This document shows positions 11,607 through 21,758 of a stretch of 64,000 nucleotides of DNA, in pieces. The stretch spans positions 2,108,001 through 2,172,000 of the forward strand of contig JAECYW010000011.1 in assembly GCA_023014335.1 (NCBI GenBank), read 5' to 3'. The notes below the pieces were generated by a model, which worked only from the letters and a program-made list of their open reading frames with translations, was not told the origin of the DNA and did no database searches. Position 1 is the first letter of the stretch. Each line of letters opens with the position of its first letter. Both the position numbers and the translations under genes were made by a program. Source of the stretch: Galerina marginata (lineage: Eukaryota > Basidiomycota > Agaricomycetes > Agaricales > Galerinaceae).

Positions 11607-13560
11607 TCAATGTACACCTGTAGCCTCGAGAGAGATGTGATGATTATCCTCATGCCACAGATAGTGCGGTGCACACGATCCCGGTTCCGACTGGACAACA
11701 GCAACATGGTTGGTTTTCGAGTAACGGGCAAGGTCCAAGAGCAAGTTGCTGCCGTCGTAGCGGTAAGCGCCTTCAAAAGGAGCCGGAGATGCTGACTTGA
11801 CAGCTCCGCAGCGGGGATCGAGTTGCTCCAGCCATAGTTGGGAGGCGTTGGCCGACGGGAACATGTTGTCTTCCAATGTCGACATCTGGATGGTGGAATC
11901 GCCAGAGGAGGATTCAGTCGACGAGGGCGAGTACGTGAGGCCAGGTGTTTCGGGGCTTGGGGCGTAGGTAGAGCTTGTGGAATCCATCGGACTCTGGAGA
12001 TTGCCGTGAGTGGGATTCGAGAGACAAAATAGACTGGGTCTCACCTCTTGTTCTTGCTTCGGATCATTGAATGCAATTTGCATATCTTGATCCTGGTCGA
12101 TATCGACTGCGATCACAGGTACCGACTGCCGAGGGCCGCCCAACTGGGCTGTAAATGCGCCATCGGGAAGTGTCGAGGCTCGACGGAGACCGGTCTTGAG
12201 ACTAGGAGCATTGGCACGCTTGCCTGATGCCAGATCTTGAGGGATCGGATGACTCTCATCCTGCGCCAAAAAGGGTTTGCTAGACGATGACGTTGACAGA
12301 AGAGATCCTTCGCTCTGAGACCTAACAACTGTATGAATGGGGGCACTAGCAGGTGTGGTGGACTGAGGTGAAACAGGTGTTTTGCCAACCCATAGCCGCC
12401 ACTCCAAAGCTTGGCCAAGTGCTCTTTCGCAACGGCCAACTTCTCGGGGTGGGAGACCAGACACCTTTGCCCAGGCACGGTTAGAGTAACACTTGTCCTG
12501 GAAGAACTTTGAGGCTAAAATCAGAGAATGCTAGGAATGCTCTACGAGGGCATAAAAGAGGCGATGGGAGGGACGTTGTTGATGAGGGCTTAGACGTTAC
12601 GGATGGCTCAGCAATGAGACTCGAAATCGAGGCCCGATCGCTTTCAGCAGACAATCTCAAGTTCTTCCGGGCCGCAGTCGGTGACGCGGATGGTTTTCAT
12701 TGAGTCATCGAACGTTTGAGATGATTCCTCCATCGCGCAAAGTTCAGCCTCTCGTTCGAGTTCCTCTGGAGTGGCGGGTTGGATCCTGGAATCAGGCTGG
12801 TAGTGGGCCCTGATGCCCATATTCTCTTGAAGCAGAAGCTCGGAGACCTTTGGGCGAATCGCTTCGAGATAGCAAAGTGCAGCCTGTAGAATGCTGCCCG
12901 ATGTACGTGAGCGGCGTAAAACCTCATGGACAAATGTCTTGACGGGGAGCAAATTCTGATCCACATCGGTTCCTGAGGCGACTGAAATATTTTCCTTTAT
13001 CTGAACAGAAATGGGTGTAGGAGGGGGCTGTGCTGATAGAGATGGTACGGGTGTGCTTCTCGAAATACCATTGTGTTGCTTCGGGGGTGAAGGGATGTGG
13101 GATTGCGATGGGGATGGTGAAGTAGCCGCTTTGGGAGGGGCTTGGAATACTCGAGGGATATCTTGTGGACGCCATATCTCTGATAACGTGTTCACAGCTT
13201 GATCTAGAAACGAGCGTCAATTGGTCAATTAAAAAAATAACCGGGCGCTAGAATAGCATAGAAACCGACCGATTAGACCAGCGGCAAACTTGTGTTTTGT
13301 AGGGTCGCGCGGGGGTAAATCCTTCGGCGTTTGGGCGGTTGGGGTGGGAAGGGGTTGGCGTATTCGGTTGAGGTCGCAAGATGAAATTTGACTGGAGGGA
13401 GGTGATGATACAGATGCGTGGGGGGTATGTAAGAATGGAGATCGAGTGGGTAAACTTGTAGAAGACGATGCTGATGAGTTTGCATAATAAGGTTGCCACC
13501 GAGCTTTCGCCCGGTGGCGGGAGGTGCCCGTTGGGCTATAATTTGTGCGGTGGAGTGCAT
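11607..13560 (-). CDS. Pho85-type (PCL/Pho80 family) cyclin, frame-disrupted
   Basis: Regulatory subunit for a Pho85-like cyclin-dependent kinase, most like Pcl5-type proteins. Recognised pieces in order: HKFAAGLI, then after an intron DQAVNTLSEIWRPQDIPRVF; the box segment FVHEVLRRSRTSGSILQAAL; PLLCPRRAFLA; LILASKFFQDKCYSNRAWAK; GLPPREVGRCERALG; EWRLWVGK; and a long Ser/Pro-rich tail ending at 11607. Introns are placed near 13200-13270, 12600-12646 and 11990-12042. Two problems remain. The conserved core changes frame by one base at about 12522-12530. The first exon is also unresolved: no in-frame ATG leads into the Ser-rich N-terminus, whereas an ATG at 13560 is in another frame. A TGACTCA site lies upstream. 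The identity is strong; whether the gene is intact is uncertain. Confidence 0.75.
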
Positions 13561-14419
13561 TTAGATTTCAAGAGAAAAAATATGAGAGGTGGTTGGATTT
13601 GAGTTGGGAGCCGAGTCGAGATTAAAGCGAGAGCAGACAGGATTCAATTGGGAGTAGTGTAATCATTAATTTGGACTTGGGTGGTTTCTGAAGTGGACGA
13701 GAACGACGAAGAGAGGACAGAGAAAAGCGCGAGGAGGGGGCGCATAAGGGCGAATCGGGAGGTTGCTATCGAATACATTGTACTGATTTGTCAGTTATGG
13801 ATGTCCAGAGTCAACGACTTTGGACGATCCAAGCACAAAGTCTATCTGAAAACCAGAAGACTCTGTGGAAATTCAGGGTTTTGGAGGAGAACTGTGCAGG
13901 AAAAAGCCTAGGAAGACGCCTGGAATGCAAAAGGAGGATACTCTGGAGCTCTGAGCGGATTTATAGCAGGGGTTGGTTGAGTCTTTGGATCGCAGAGGAG
14001 TCAGTGCGACCCACCCTCCATCTCTAACAAGTCACAACAGCCCATGACTCAACGCCACGCGGCTCTCATTGTCACAACAACACCGCCGAAATCGTCACAC
14101 CTCCATTCTCAGTCCAGCGTGACTGCACCGCCTTGACTGGTTTGACAACGTCTGCAGCGCTTGGACAGTGCCCGCCGCCGCATTTCAGTGATCACCCCAA
14201 GCTCACTTTTCATCATGTTCAAATCGAGTCAAAGTATTCCATGCTGCACGCAGAACAACGTGAATTGTGTCCATCATTGTCGGAGTTTGGCGCATCTTTT
14301 AGTAACTAGTTAGCTCCTCCCGAACAACTCTGTTTAGTGACGGGCATTTAGTCCCTTGCCTTTCTATTCAGGCTGTATACCTGTCTTTTTTCTTCTCTCT
14401 CAGTCGCTCGTTTTCTGAA
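13561..14419. other. Divergent promoter region, cyclin and lysozyme-like genes
   Basis: About 860 bp between two divergently transcribed genes. Overlapping plus-strand frames (13681-14027) lack motifs. One TGACTCA motif is noted separately. Confidence 0.45.
14045..14051 (+). promoter_or_regulatory. Possible Gcn4/AP-1 type site TGACTCA
   Basis: A perfect TGACTCA core lies about 490 bp upstream of the cyclin start and 370 bp upstream of the lysozyme-like start. In budding yeast PCL5 is a Gcn4 target, which makes the position suggestive. A 7-mer of this kind is also expected by chance every few kilobases. Confidence 0.25.
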
Positions 14420-15640
14420 ATGAGGCTCCTCACCTCTACCCTCGCGCTCTTTTTATCTATCATAGTCGTGGGAGCGACTCTTCCCCATGACAGCTCAGGA
14501 ATATCCGCCCGTCATAATCGCTTGGCTCAGCGCGCCTCCAGCTTGGAAGCAAGAGCAGCAGCAGGCGAAGCGTTGTCCTAATCGAACATCCAAGAAAGTC
14601 ACGACTGTGAGTGAATGTATACATTGCTTTGTGGGTTCAGCTCACTGAACATTTCCAGAGCCCGGCCCCGACGAACAACCTCGTCAAATCTAATAACTCG
14701 TCGTCTAAGGCTCCCGCCCAGACTCCTGCAGCCCAGCCGCCTACAACCAATGGCCTTATTAATGTCAAATCAAACTGTGGGGCAATTCGCGCTACGAGTA
14801 TGTCTTGTGGATCATTCGTCTCCCCAACTCCTGATCGTTCTTTGCAGAGGAGGTCACCAAGCTTTCTGGCCCTAATGGTCACATTGATTGGTTGAACTGC
14901 GGTTTTGAAACCAGCCATGGATGGCAACCGCCTTTCATTCGCATGCAGGACGTTATCACTCAATCACTTTCCTCTGCTCTCAAATCCCCATCTAGCCCCT
15001 TCAAAGCGTGTTCTAATTTTCGTCTGGATCTTTGAGAAATATGGCAACCAATTTGGCGTTCCGGCGATTATCTTGGCATCTTTTGCAATGCAGGAGAGTG
15101 GTTGTAACCCAGCCACCGTTGGAGGAGCTGGTGAGCAAGGTCTGATGCAGATAACACAGGAGAAATGTGTGGGTGCGCCGGGCGGAAATTGCAGAGATCC
15201 TGTTTGTCCTTTTTTCTATATCACTTGACACCACGGTGTTGATTCGTACAAATCTAGGAGTTCAACATCCGCACCGCTGCTAAATTCTTTGCCGCCACTC
15301 TGGCCGCCAATAATGGTGATGTTTTGGCAAGTGTTGGTAACTACAACGGCTGGCACCGAGGATTGACACAGGTTTGATTTTTTCCCTTCGACAAGTCTGT
15401 ACGGAATGCTCAGACGTCTTCTTCAGTGGGCTGCCTTTGCCGCCGGTGACACACCTTGCTGCCGCTGCCAGAATAACGGAGACTAGTAAGCACTTCTTGC
15501 GCGCCCGCTAACCATCACGCCTCTTATTCTCGTCTCTTCTAGCTTGCATCAATTCTTCAATGGCTGGTGTCAAAACTGTCAACCCCTATTCTCACAACCC
15601 GCCTCTTGGAAAGTACTTCAACCTTGCCAAGTGTGGATGA
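14420..15640 (+). CDS. Secreted lysozyme/SLT-like (transglycosylase fold) protein, frame-disrupted
   Basis: Predicted secreted protein with a goose-type lysozyme/soluble lytic transglycosylase domain, the kind that cleaves peptidoglycan or chitin-like polymers. Seen: a signal peptide (MRLLTSTLALFLSIIVVGA), a Ser/Pro/Ala linker, LSGPNGHIDWLNCGF, then the core FGVPAIILASFAMQESGCNP (the E is the likely catalytic acid), GGAGEQGLMQIT, SVGNYNGWHRG, a Cys-rich stretch CCRCQNNGDY, and the end NPPLGKYFNLAKCG. Introns include 14607-14658 and others with standard GT-AG borders. Three single-base shifts (about 14565-14579, 15030 and 15577) are needed to keep this reading. They may be sequencing indels, missed introns or true decay. 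The family identity is strong. Confidence 0.75.
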
Positions 15641-15904
15641 TAATGGACCCTTTATGTTTTATTTACGTTGTTGCGGCTTTCTATCCTACCGATGCAGTAT
15701 GTTCGTCCGCCTGGAGCGAAGTCTGTTCCTCATATACCCATTTTAAACTACGGGAATTTCTGAACCTCTCGTATACATGATTAAAACTTTATTGTTTATT
15801 TATGTAATTCGAGGAAAATCTAACTAATGTTGTGATTGGCTCATGTGCCACCAAAAACATATTGGGGAAAAGGTTGCGACGCGCTTCAAGTTCAGCACAC
15901 AGCC

Positions 15905-18364
15905 ATGAGCGATCAATCGACATCATCTCCCTCTTTGTCCGCATCGACGCCTGCGTCTTCAGTACCATCTCCAGAGCTCAAGAATCTCAACATCAGTGAT
16001 GTATCTGAGGGAGACAAACAAGAAGCTGCTCGATTGAAAGCAGAAGCGAATAAAACCTTCACTTGTCAGTGATCATTTTACCTAGATCTCAATAGCTCAC
16101 AAGACCTAACAATCTTCCTTGGATATCTGAAACCCTGCAGCACACGACTTCAACGCCGCTGCTAGATTATATTCCGAAGCTATAGAAAAGAATCCAAACG
16201 ACGCAACGATATGGTGTAATCGGGCGTACGCCCGAATGAAACTGGAGGAATATGGATATGCTTTGACAGACGCTGGTACGGTTTAACTTCTCCTTGCTAA
16301 ATGGCGCGTTTTCATGGACATTACAGCTCAGGCAATTGCTCTCGATCCTAAATATGTCAAGGCATACTATCGGTACGTCCGAACCCTTCTCGCGATGGGT
16401 ACGTCTTGGTCTCAACTCAATAATGCAGGCGAGCTATGTGTTACATGCAAATCTTGAAACCTCAGCTGGCTGTTGCCGATTTCAAGAAGATATTGGCATT
16501 GGAACCCCAGTAATGAATCCGTCCGGACTCAAATGGTATCGACGCAAAAGTTGATACGAAAGATTGAGTTTGAAAAGGTAAAGTCCCATGGTCATTAACC
16601 AAACTTATCGTTGTTCATGATTCTTGAAGGCTATTGAATTTGAAGGGGAGAAGAACCCCGTTGTGCGTTGTCGAGAGATCATTGAAGAGGGTGTGTATTC
16701 CCTGCTTGACCTCTGGGAAGTCGCTTATTTAACTTGATACGGCAGGAGGGTGCGACGTAGACGTTGGCTATGCTGGACCCAAACTCGCGTCCGAGAATGG
16801 GAAATTCTACATGACGCTAGAGTTCTTGGAAGAGATGATCCAATGGTTCAAGGACGGGAAGACTCTGACTAAACGATATGTCTGGGAAATTGTCATGGGT
16901 GCCCACGACGAATTCGTGAAAGAGGAGAGCTTGGTAAACGTTGAGATCGAGGAGGGGGTGACCTGCGATGTCATTGGAGATGTTCACGGTACGATTGTGC
17001 ATCGTCCAAATCGACACCAATTAATCTTGGCTTTTGAACCAGGGCAATTCTATGATGTTTTACATCTATTTTCTCTTACGGGCCCGCCATCCAAGGAACA
17101 TTACCTACTGATGAACGGAGATCTGGTTGATCGGGGATCATGGTCTATTGAAGTTATCTTACTTGCCTTTTCCTATAAATGTGAGTGTCTGTGTAACATT
17201 GACCGCGTGTAGAGGCTTAATCTGTGCAGGGCTATACCCAAAGTATATGTATATTAACCGTGGTAATCATGAGGCGAAAGATATGAACCGTACATACGGT
17301 TTCGAAGGCGAGGCAAAACACAAACATGGAGAGCAGGCCTACAAGGTATGGTTCAAGTTTTGTTTTTGATACTCTTGATTCACCGCAGATTAGCTTTTTG
17401 CGCATGTCTTCACCACTTGTAGGTTTCTCTTAGCTCTCCTCGGACCATTTGGTGATATCCTGTCTTTGTGAAGTACCACTTGCAACCCTCGTCAATGCAA
17501 CGAAAACCACCGATCTCGAAAGACAGCTCCATTCTTTCTCCACAAGGCATGCGACGTTTCTTTGTGGTCCATGGTGGCTTGTTCAGCAAAGATGGCGTTA
17601 CTTTGGACGATATTCGAAAGATTGACCGTGTCGGTCGGCAACCTGGCCAGAGGGTATCATGTGTGAGTCAAGCTCTCGTCGTTCTTGACGCCTCGCTGAA
17701 TGAAATTTTCAAAAAAAAAAAAAAAAAAAAAAACCCAGGCGAGGTAGGACCCTCAGGATAAATAAATATGTTATATCAACTTACATGTCCGGATATAGCT
17801 TCTATGGACGGATCCGCAGGAATTGCCTGGTCGGGGACCTAGCAAACGCGTACGTTATTCGATAGCTCTCAATTTGAGTCTTCTCTAAACTTTGGTTGAA
17901 CGTAGGGAGTCGGCATTGCGTTCGGGCCAGATGTAACGAAATCATGGTGTACCCTAAACGGTGTAACTGGCGTCATCCGAAGCCACGAAGTTCGACAGAG
18001 TCAGTTTTTCTGTTGTTTAAAATTTATATATACTGACCAAATCTCTCAGATGGATACGAAATTGAGCATGACGGCTTATGCACAACGGTAGGTTCAAGCT
18101 TCCATGATCTATCCTCCTTGATCTTAGTTCGGTCTTAGGTCTTTTCTGCTCCAAACTACGTCGACCAATCTGGGAACAAAGGGGCATTTGTACGTGATAG
18201 TTCTATTGTCTGCATGGCAGTTGAGTCTTTATTACTTTTCTTTCAACAAGATCCGCATCGATGCAACGGGTAATCGGAAATACACGCAGTTCGAGGCGTC
18301 TCCACACCCTCCATTGAAGCCTATGGCCTATGTGCAAGGAGGACTTGGGTCTTTGATGATGTAA
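15905..18364 (+). CDS. PPT1: Serine/threonine protein phosphatase 5 (TPR-PP5/Ppt1)
   Basis: Hsp90-associated phosphatase. The order is an N-terminal Ser-rich leader, three TPR repeats ([11 protein letters not shown]..., [20 protein letters not shown]..., [12 protein letters not shown]), a linker helix, and a PPP catalytic domain. Metal-site motifs are visible: [34 protein letters not shown] and VVHGGLFS, then [18 protein letters not shown] and [14 protein letters not shown]. It ends QGGLGSLMM as in the family. It is cut by about a dozen short introns. Three frame corrections are needed: an extra T at 16511, an extra A in the A-run at 17503-17506, and a missing base near 17650. A 5-nt microexon at 17739-17743 would supply the conserved Cys-Glu before LLWTDP. 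It lies in tandem upstream of the SR140 gene. The identity is very secure. Confidence 0.9.
17711..17733 (+). repeat. Poly(A) run of 23 inside a PP5 intron
   Basis: An uninterrupted run of A lies just upstream of the acceptor CCCAG in intron 17663-17738. It replaces the usual pyrimidine tract. Such runs are prone to length error in sequencing. Confidence 0.9.
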
Positions 18365-18856
18365 TTGATTCGACGATCTCACAGCTGGCTTCAGTCTAGC
18401 CTCTGGTAGGAGTCACTGGAATTAGGTATTTGTGTACCTGGCATTGACGTTCCTTCCCGAATCACGAACGGAATACCTCCATACTTGGTTCTTAGATATT
18501 GCCAACCAGCACAGCTTACAGTACCTATGCCTAATCTGCCCTGTAATTTCAATAGAGCGCAATACGAATGAAATGAAACGTTCATTTTTCCATATTGCTC
18601 TGCCTCGTGAGTCGGGGTTGAGTTGGTCTTGCCGAATTTAAAACCCCGATAGTGATTAAGCTTGGACCTTACCCCCACTTTGTGCCTAAAACCCGAAAAT
18701 CTCTGCACATCGAATTCATATAGCAGCCCGCACAACTTTTCGAAATTTCAGGAGGGCCTTGAAACCGAATTAAAAAGAAACTTGTGACTGCATCCTTCAT
18801 TACTTCACGTTCGGCGGCCTACTTTCTCTAGTCCAACTCTCTGACTGGCATAAACA

Positions 18857-21579
18857 ATGGACAAAACCAAGTCAAAGCTGGCTGCCTTCTTTGACAATGA
18901 TGACGAAGAAACCTCGTTCCTAGTGCGACGGACAGAGTTATTTCCTCACCGGTAGCCGTAACTTACCATTCACCTCCAAACATAGCAAAAACCCGTTGAT
19001 GACATGAAGCTGTCACAATATACAGCTGGGACCGTGCGGAAATCTCGCAGAGAAAAAGACCAAGAAGTTGCGGATGCCAAGAAGAAGGAAGAGGAAGCCA
19101 ACGCTGCGCAAGCTTATGCTGAATTTTTGGATGCGTTCGAAGGCGAGGAAGTGAACAAACGAAGGACAGGATCGGCCTTTGTGAAGGCAGATTCGAACAT
19201 GGCCTACGTGCCTTCTATGCCAGCTTCAGATCGTCGGCCACCGCCCAGAGTAAGCACTCGATACCTGTGCCGGATGTCTCGTATTTACAAGCTGTACAGT
19301 CAGAGTCACCGCCTTTGTCTTCAGCCCCCAAGCCAAAAGGCAAGAGAGCTATGGATTCATTCCTCGAAGAAATCAAACGGCATGAATCAAATTTCAGCTC
19401 CTAGAGGCTCATGATATCTAACGAGAGTTAACAGAGAGCAAGCAGACCGGGAAGCTAAATACTCTCGCCACAGTACTTTCGTTTCCCTGAAGGTGATATA
19501 TTCTTCTAATACTGCTTCGCAGGTCATGGCCATGGACGGTCAGTAACTGCGATGGCTGCATATGACGGTCAAAGTGGCAGCAAAGATCGGGGTGACCCGC
19601 AAGTATGTCCAGATTGAATTGCGTTCCAAGTGAAGAGCTGATGAAGATTACTAGACAACTAACTTATTTGTTGCAAATCTCCCTCAACATGTCACGGAGC
19701 AGAGTTTAGGGAAATTCTTTGCTCGTGCAGGTCCTGTTGGTTCTGTGAGTACATTGAAATTTTCACCAAATAACGTTCTGAAATAACGGTACCTTTAGGT
19801 GAAAATTATGTGGCCTCGCGCGGATGCAACGATTGGTGCAGGACCGGACATGACTGCGTCCCGAAGACCCAAAGGTACAGGACTTAATGGCTTCGTTTCG
19901 TTCATGACAAGACGGGATGCCGAGGACGCTCTACGCGAGTTTGATGGATATGATTGGGGAGGTTCAGTTCTCCGCGTTGGTTGGAGTAAGGCTGTTCCGA
20001 TAGCAGCCAAAGCAATATATGGTTAGCACCCAAACTATGAACTTTGATTTCAACTTGACGGTTTTTTTTTGGATAGTCTCTACATCGAGCAGGCATAAGG
20101 ACCGGAGTCGCAGCAGAAGTAGGAGTCGCTCACCCGAACGAAGTTCGGCGCGTTCTCATGACCAGCGATATCGTTTTGAGCGCTCAAGGAGCCGCTCATG
20201 GGATAGACATCGTTCTCGATCTCCACGGCGTCGCAGGTCATATAGTAGATCGCGTCATTATTCCAGTTCACCCAGTCGTTCACCCCGACAAGAATACTCT
20301 CGAAGTCCTCAGCGCTCCCTTCCCGATGAAGGAGAAGCTGTAACCGACACTTTCATCCGAGCCGTCGCGCTGGAAGTGAAAGGGCATGATGGTAAATACG
20401 AGGAAACTTTGCGTGACCGCGAAAAGTCGAATCCAAAATACAGCTTCCTTCTCCGTCGTGATGTAAGTTTGCTTTCCCGTTTTCTTTTAATGCCTTTCCT
20501 TATTACTTGCAGCATCGGAGACATGCCTACTACAGGGGTCTCGTTGAATCTGAAGAACCTACAAAGCCAGCTTTTGATGATGACGTACGTACGGCTTATC
20601 AGAGAAATTGGACAGTTCGCTGAAGAAGTCGTAGGGCTATAACTCTGTTTATTCCAGCGATTCAGCAGAAGAATCAGAACGGGAGCAAACTCGTAAAAGT
20701 GCCCTTGGTAATGCAGCTAGGCAGCGATTTGAAGCGATGCTTCGAGCTTTGTCGGGAAAACGTGGGGAAATTGCTCGTTGTATGACTTTTAGTCTGGAAC
20801 ACGCAGAAGCCGCTCACGAGGTATGAGGTTCTTGGCTTATCCAACGGATCAAACTAATTTTGTTGTAGGTTGCGGATATCATTGTCTCGTCGCTTCTTGT
20901 CGACGGCACAGCGGTCCCTCGCAAGGTTGCTCGTTTGCACTTGATCTGCGATATCCTGCATAATTCTGCTGCATCAGTTCCCAGTGCCTGGAAATACCGT
21001 CAAGAGTTCCAGGCACGGTTAGGCATTGTCTTCGATCACCTCGCAAACATTTATCATTCTTTCCCCGGCCGAATCACTGCAGATTTATTCAAGAAACAAA
21101 TCACGACTGTGGTGGATATATGGGAAGACTGGATCGTTTTCCCTCCTGAATTCACGACGGAACTCAGAACAAGGCTTGAAGGTGCTGTCATAACCATTGA
21201 AAGTAAAACCGAAGAGAAACCTACCACCACCCCTGTGACTGCACAAACATTTTCATCACGCTTTAAAACGAGCACTTTCCAACTTACGACGGCAGACTCT
21301 CGAGCAAGTAAAGGCAGTTCAACCCAGATCAGTGACGGCGAGCCGATGGATGTCAGTAGTGATGGAGATAAAGATGACCACAACCTGGACGGAGAGCCTG
21401 TCGACGATATAGACGGTGTGCCATTGGATGACATAGACGGAGAACCAGTCAATGAAGCTGCATCGGGTACATTCGATGATGATCTTGATGGTGAACCGAT
21501 CATCGACGACATTGACGGGATTCCGGTAGACGATGATGATCTTGATGGGGTTCCAATTGACGTACCAGTACTGGCTTAA
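18857..21579 (+). CDS. U2 snRNP-associated SR140/U2SURP-like splicing factor
   Basis: Nuclear pre-mRNA splicing protein of the U2 snRNP. Domains in order: an N-terminal QYTAGTVRKSRREK segment; the helix MDSFLEEIKREQADREAKY; an RRM (TNLFVANLPQHVTEQSLGKF ... GFVSFMTRRDAEDALREFDG); an RS-rich insert of about 80 residues; a SURP module (FIRAVALEVKGHDGKYEETL ... NPKYSFLLRRDHRRHAYYRG); a CID domain (IARCMTFSLEHAEAAHEVAD ... KVARLHLICDILHNSA); and C-terminal DLDGEP/DIDGIP repeats, which are also typical of animal U2SURP. About ten introns; the one at 19380-19434 needs a GC donor. The junction after the SURP module (20583-20660) is out of frame by one base with any donor I can see. The start ATG at 18857 follows from MDKTKSKLAAFFDNDDEE. 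The identity is strong. Confidence 0.88.
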
Positions 21580-21758
21580 GTGCGATGTTTGGACTCTGCT
21601 ACAAGGCGTCGTCCGTTCAGTTTTAAGGGCTTGGTCTGACTTGGTCACAACTTATAATTGTATATATCATATCCATGACAGCAACATCAACCCAAGAAAC
21701 ATCAGCACGACCTGCAGAAAGCATTAAAATATGTGGGACTAGAATGAGCATGTAACCA

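Noticed and set aside
13681..14027. Overlapping plus-strand open frames upstream of the lysozyme-like gene
   Set aside because: Two registers overlap, with no motif or splice support; they lie in the shared promoter region.
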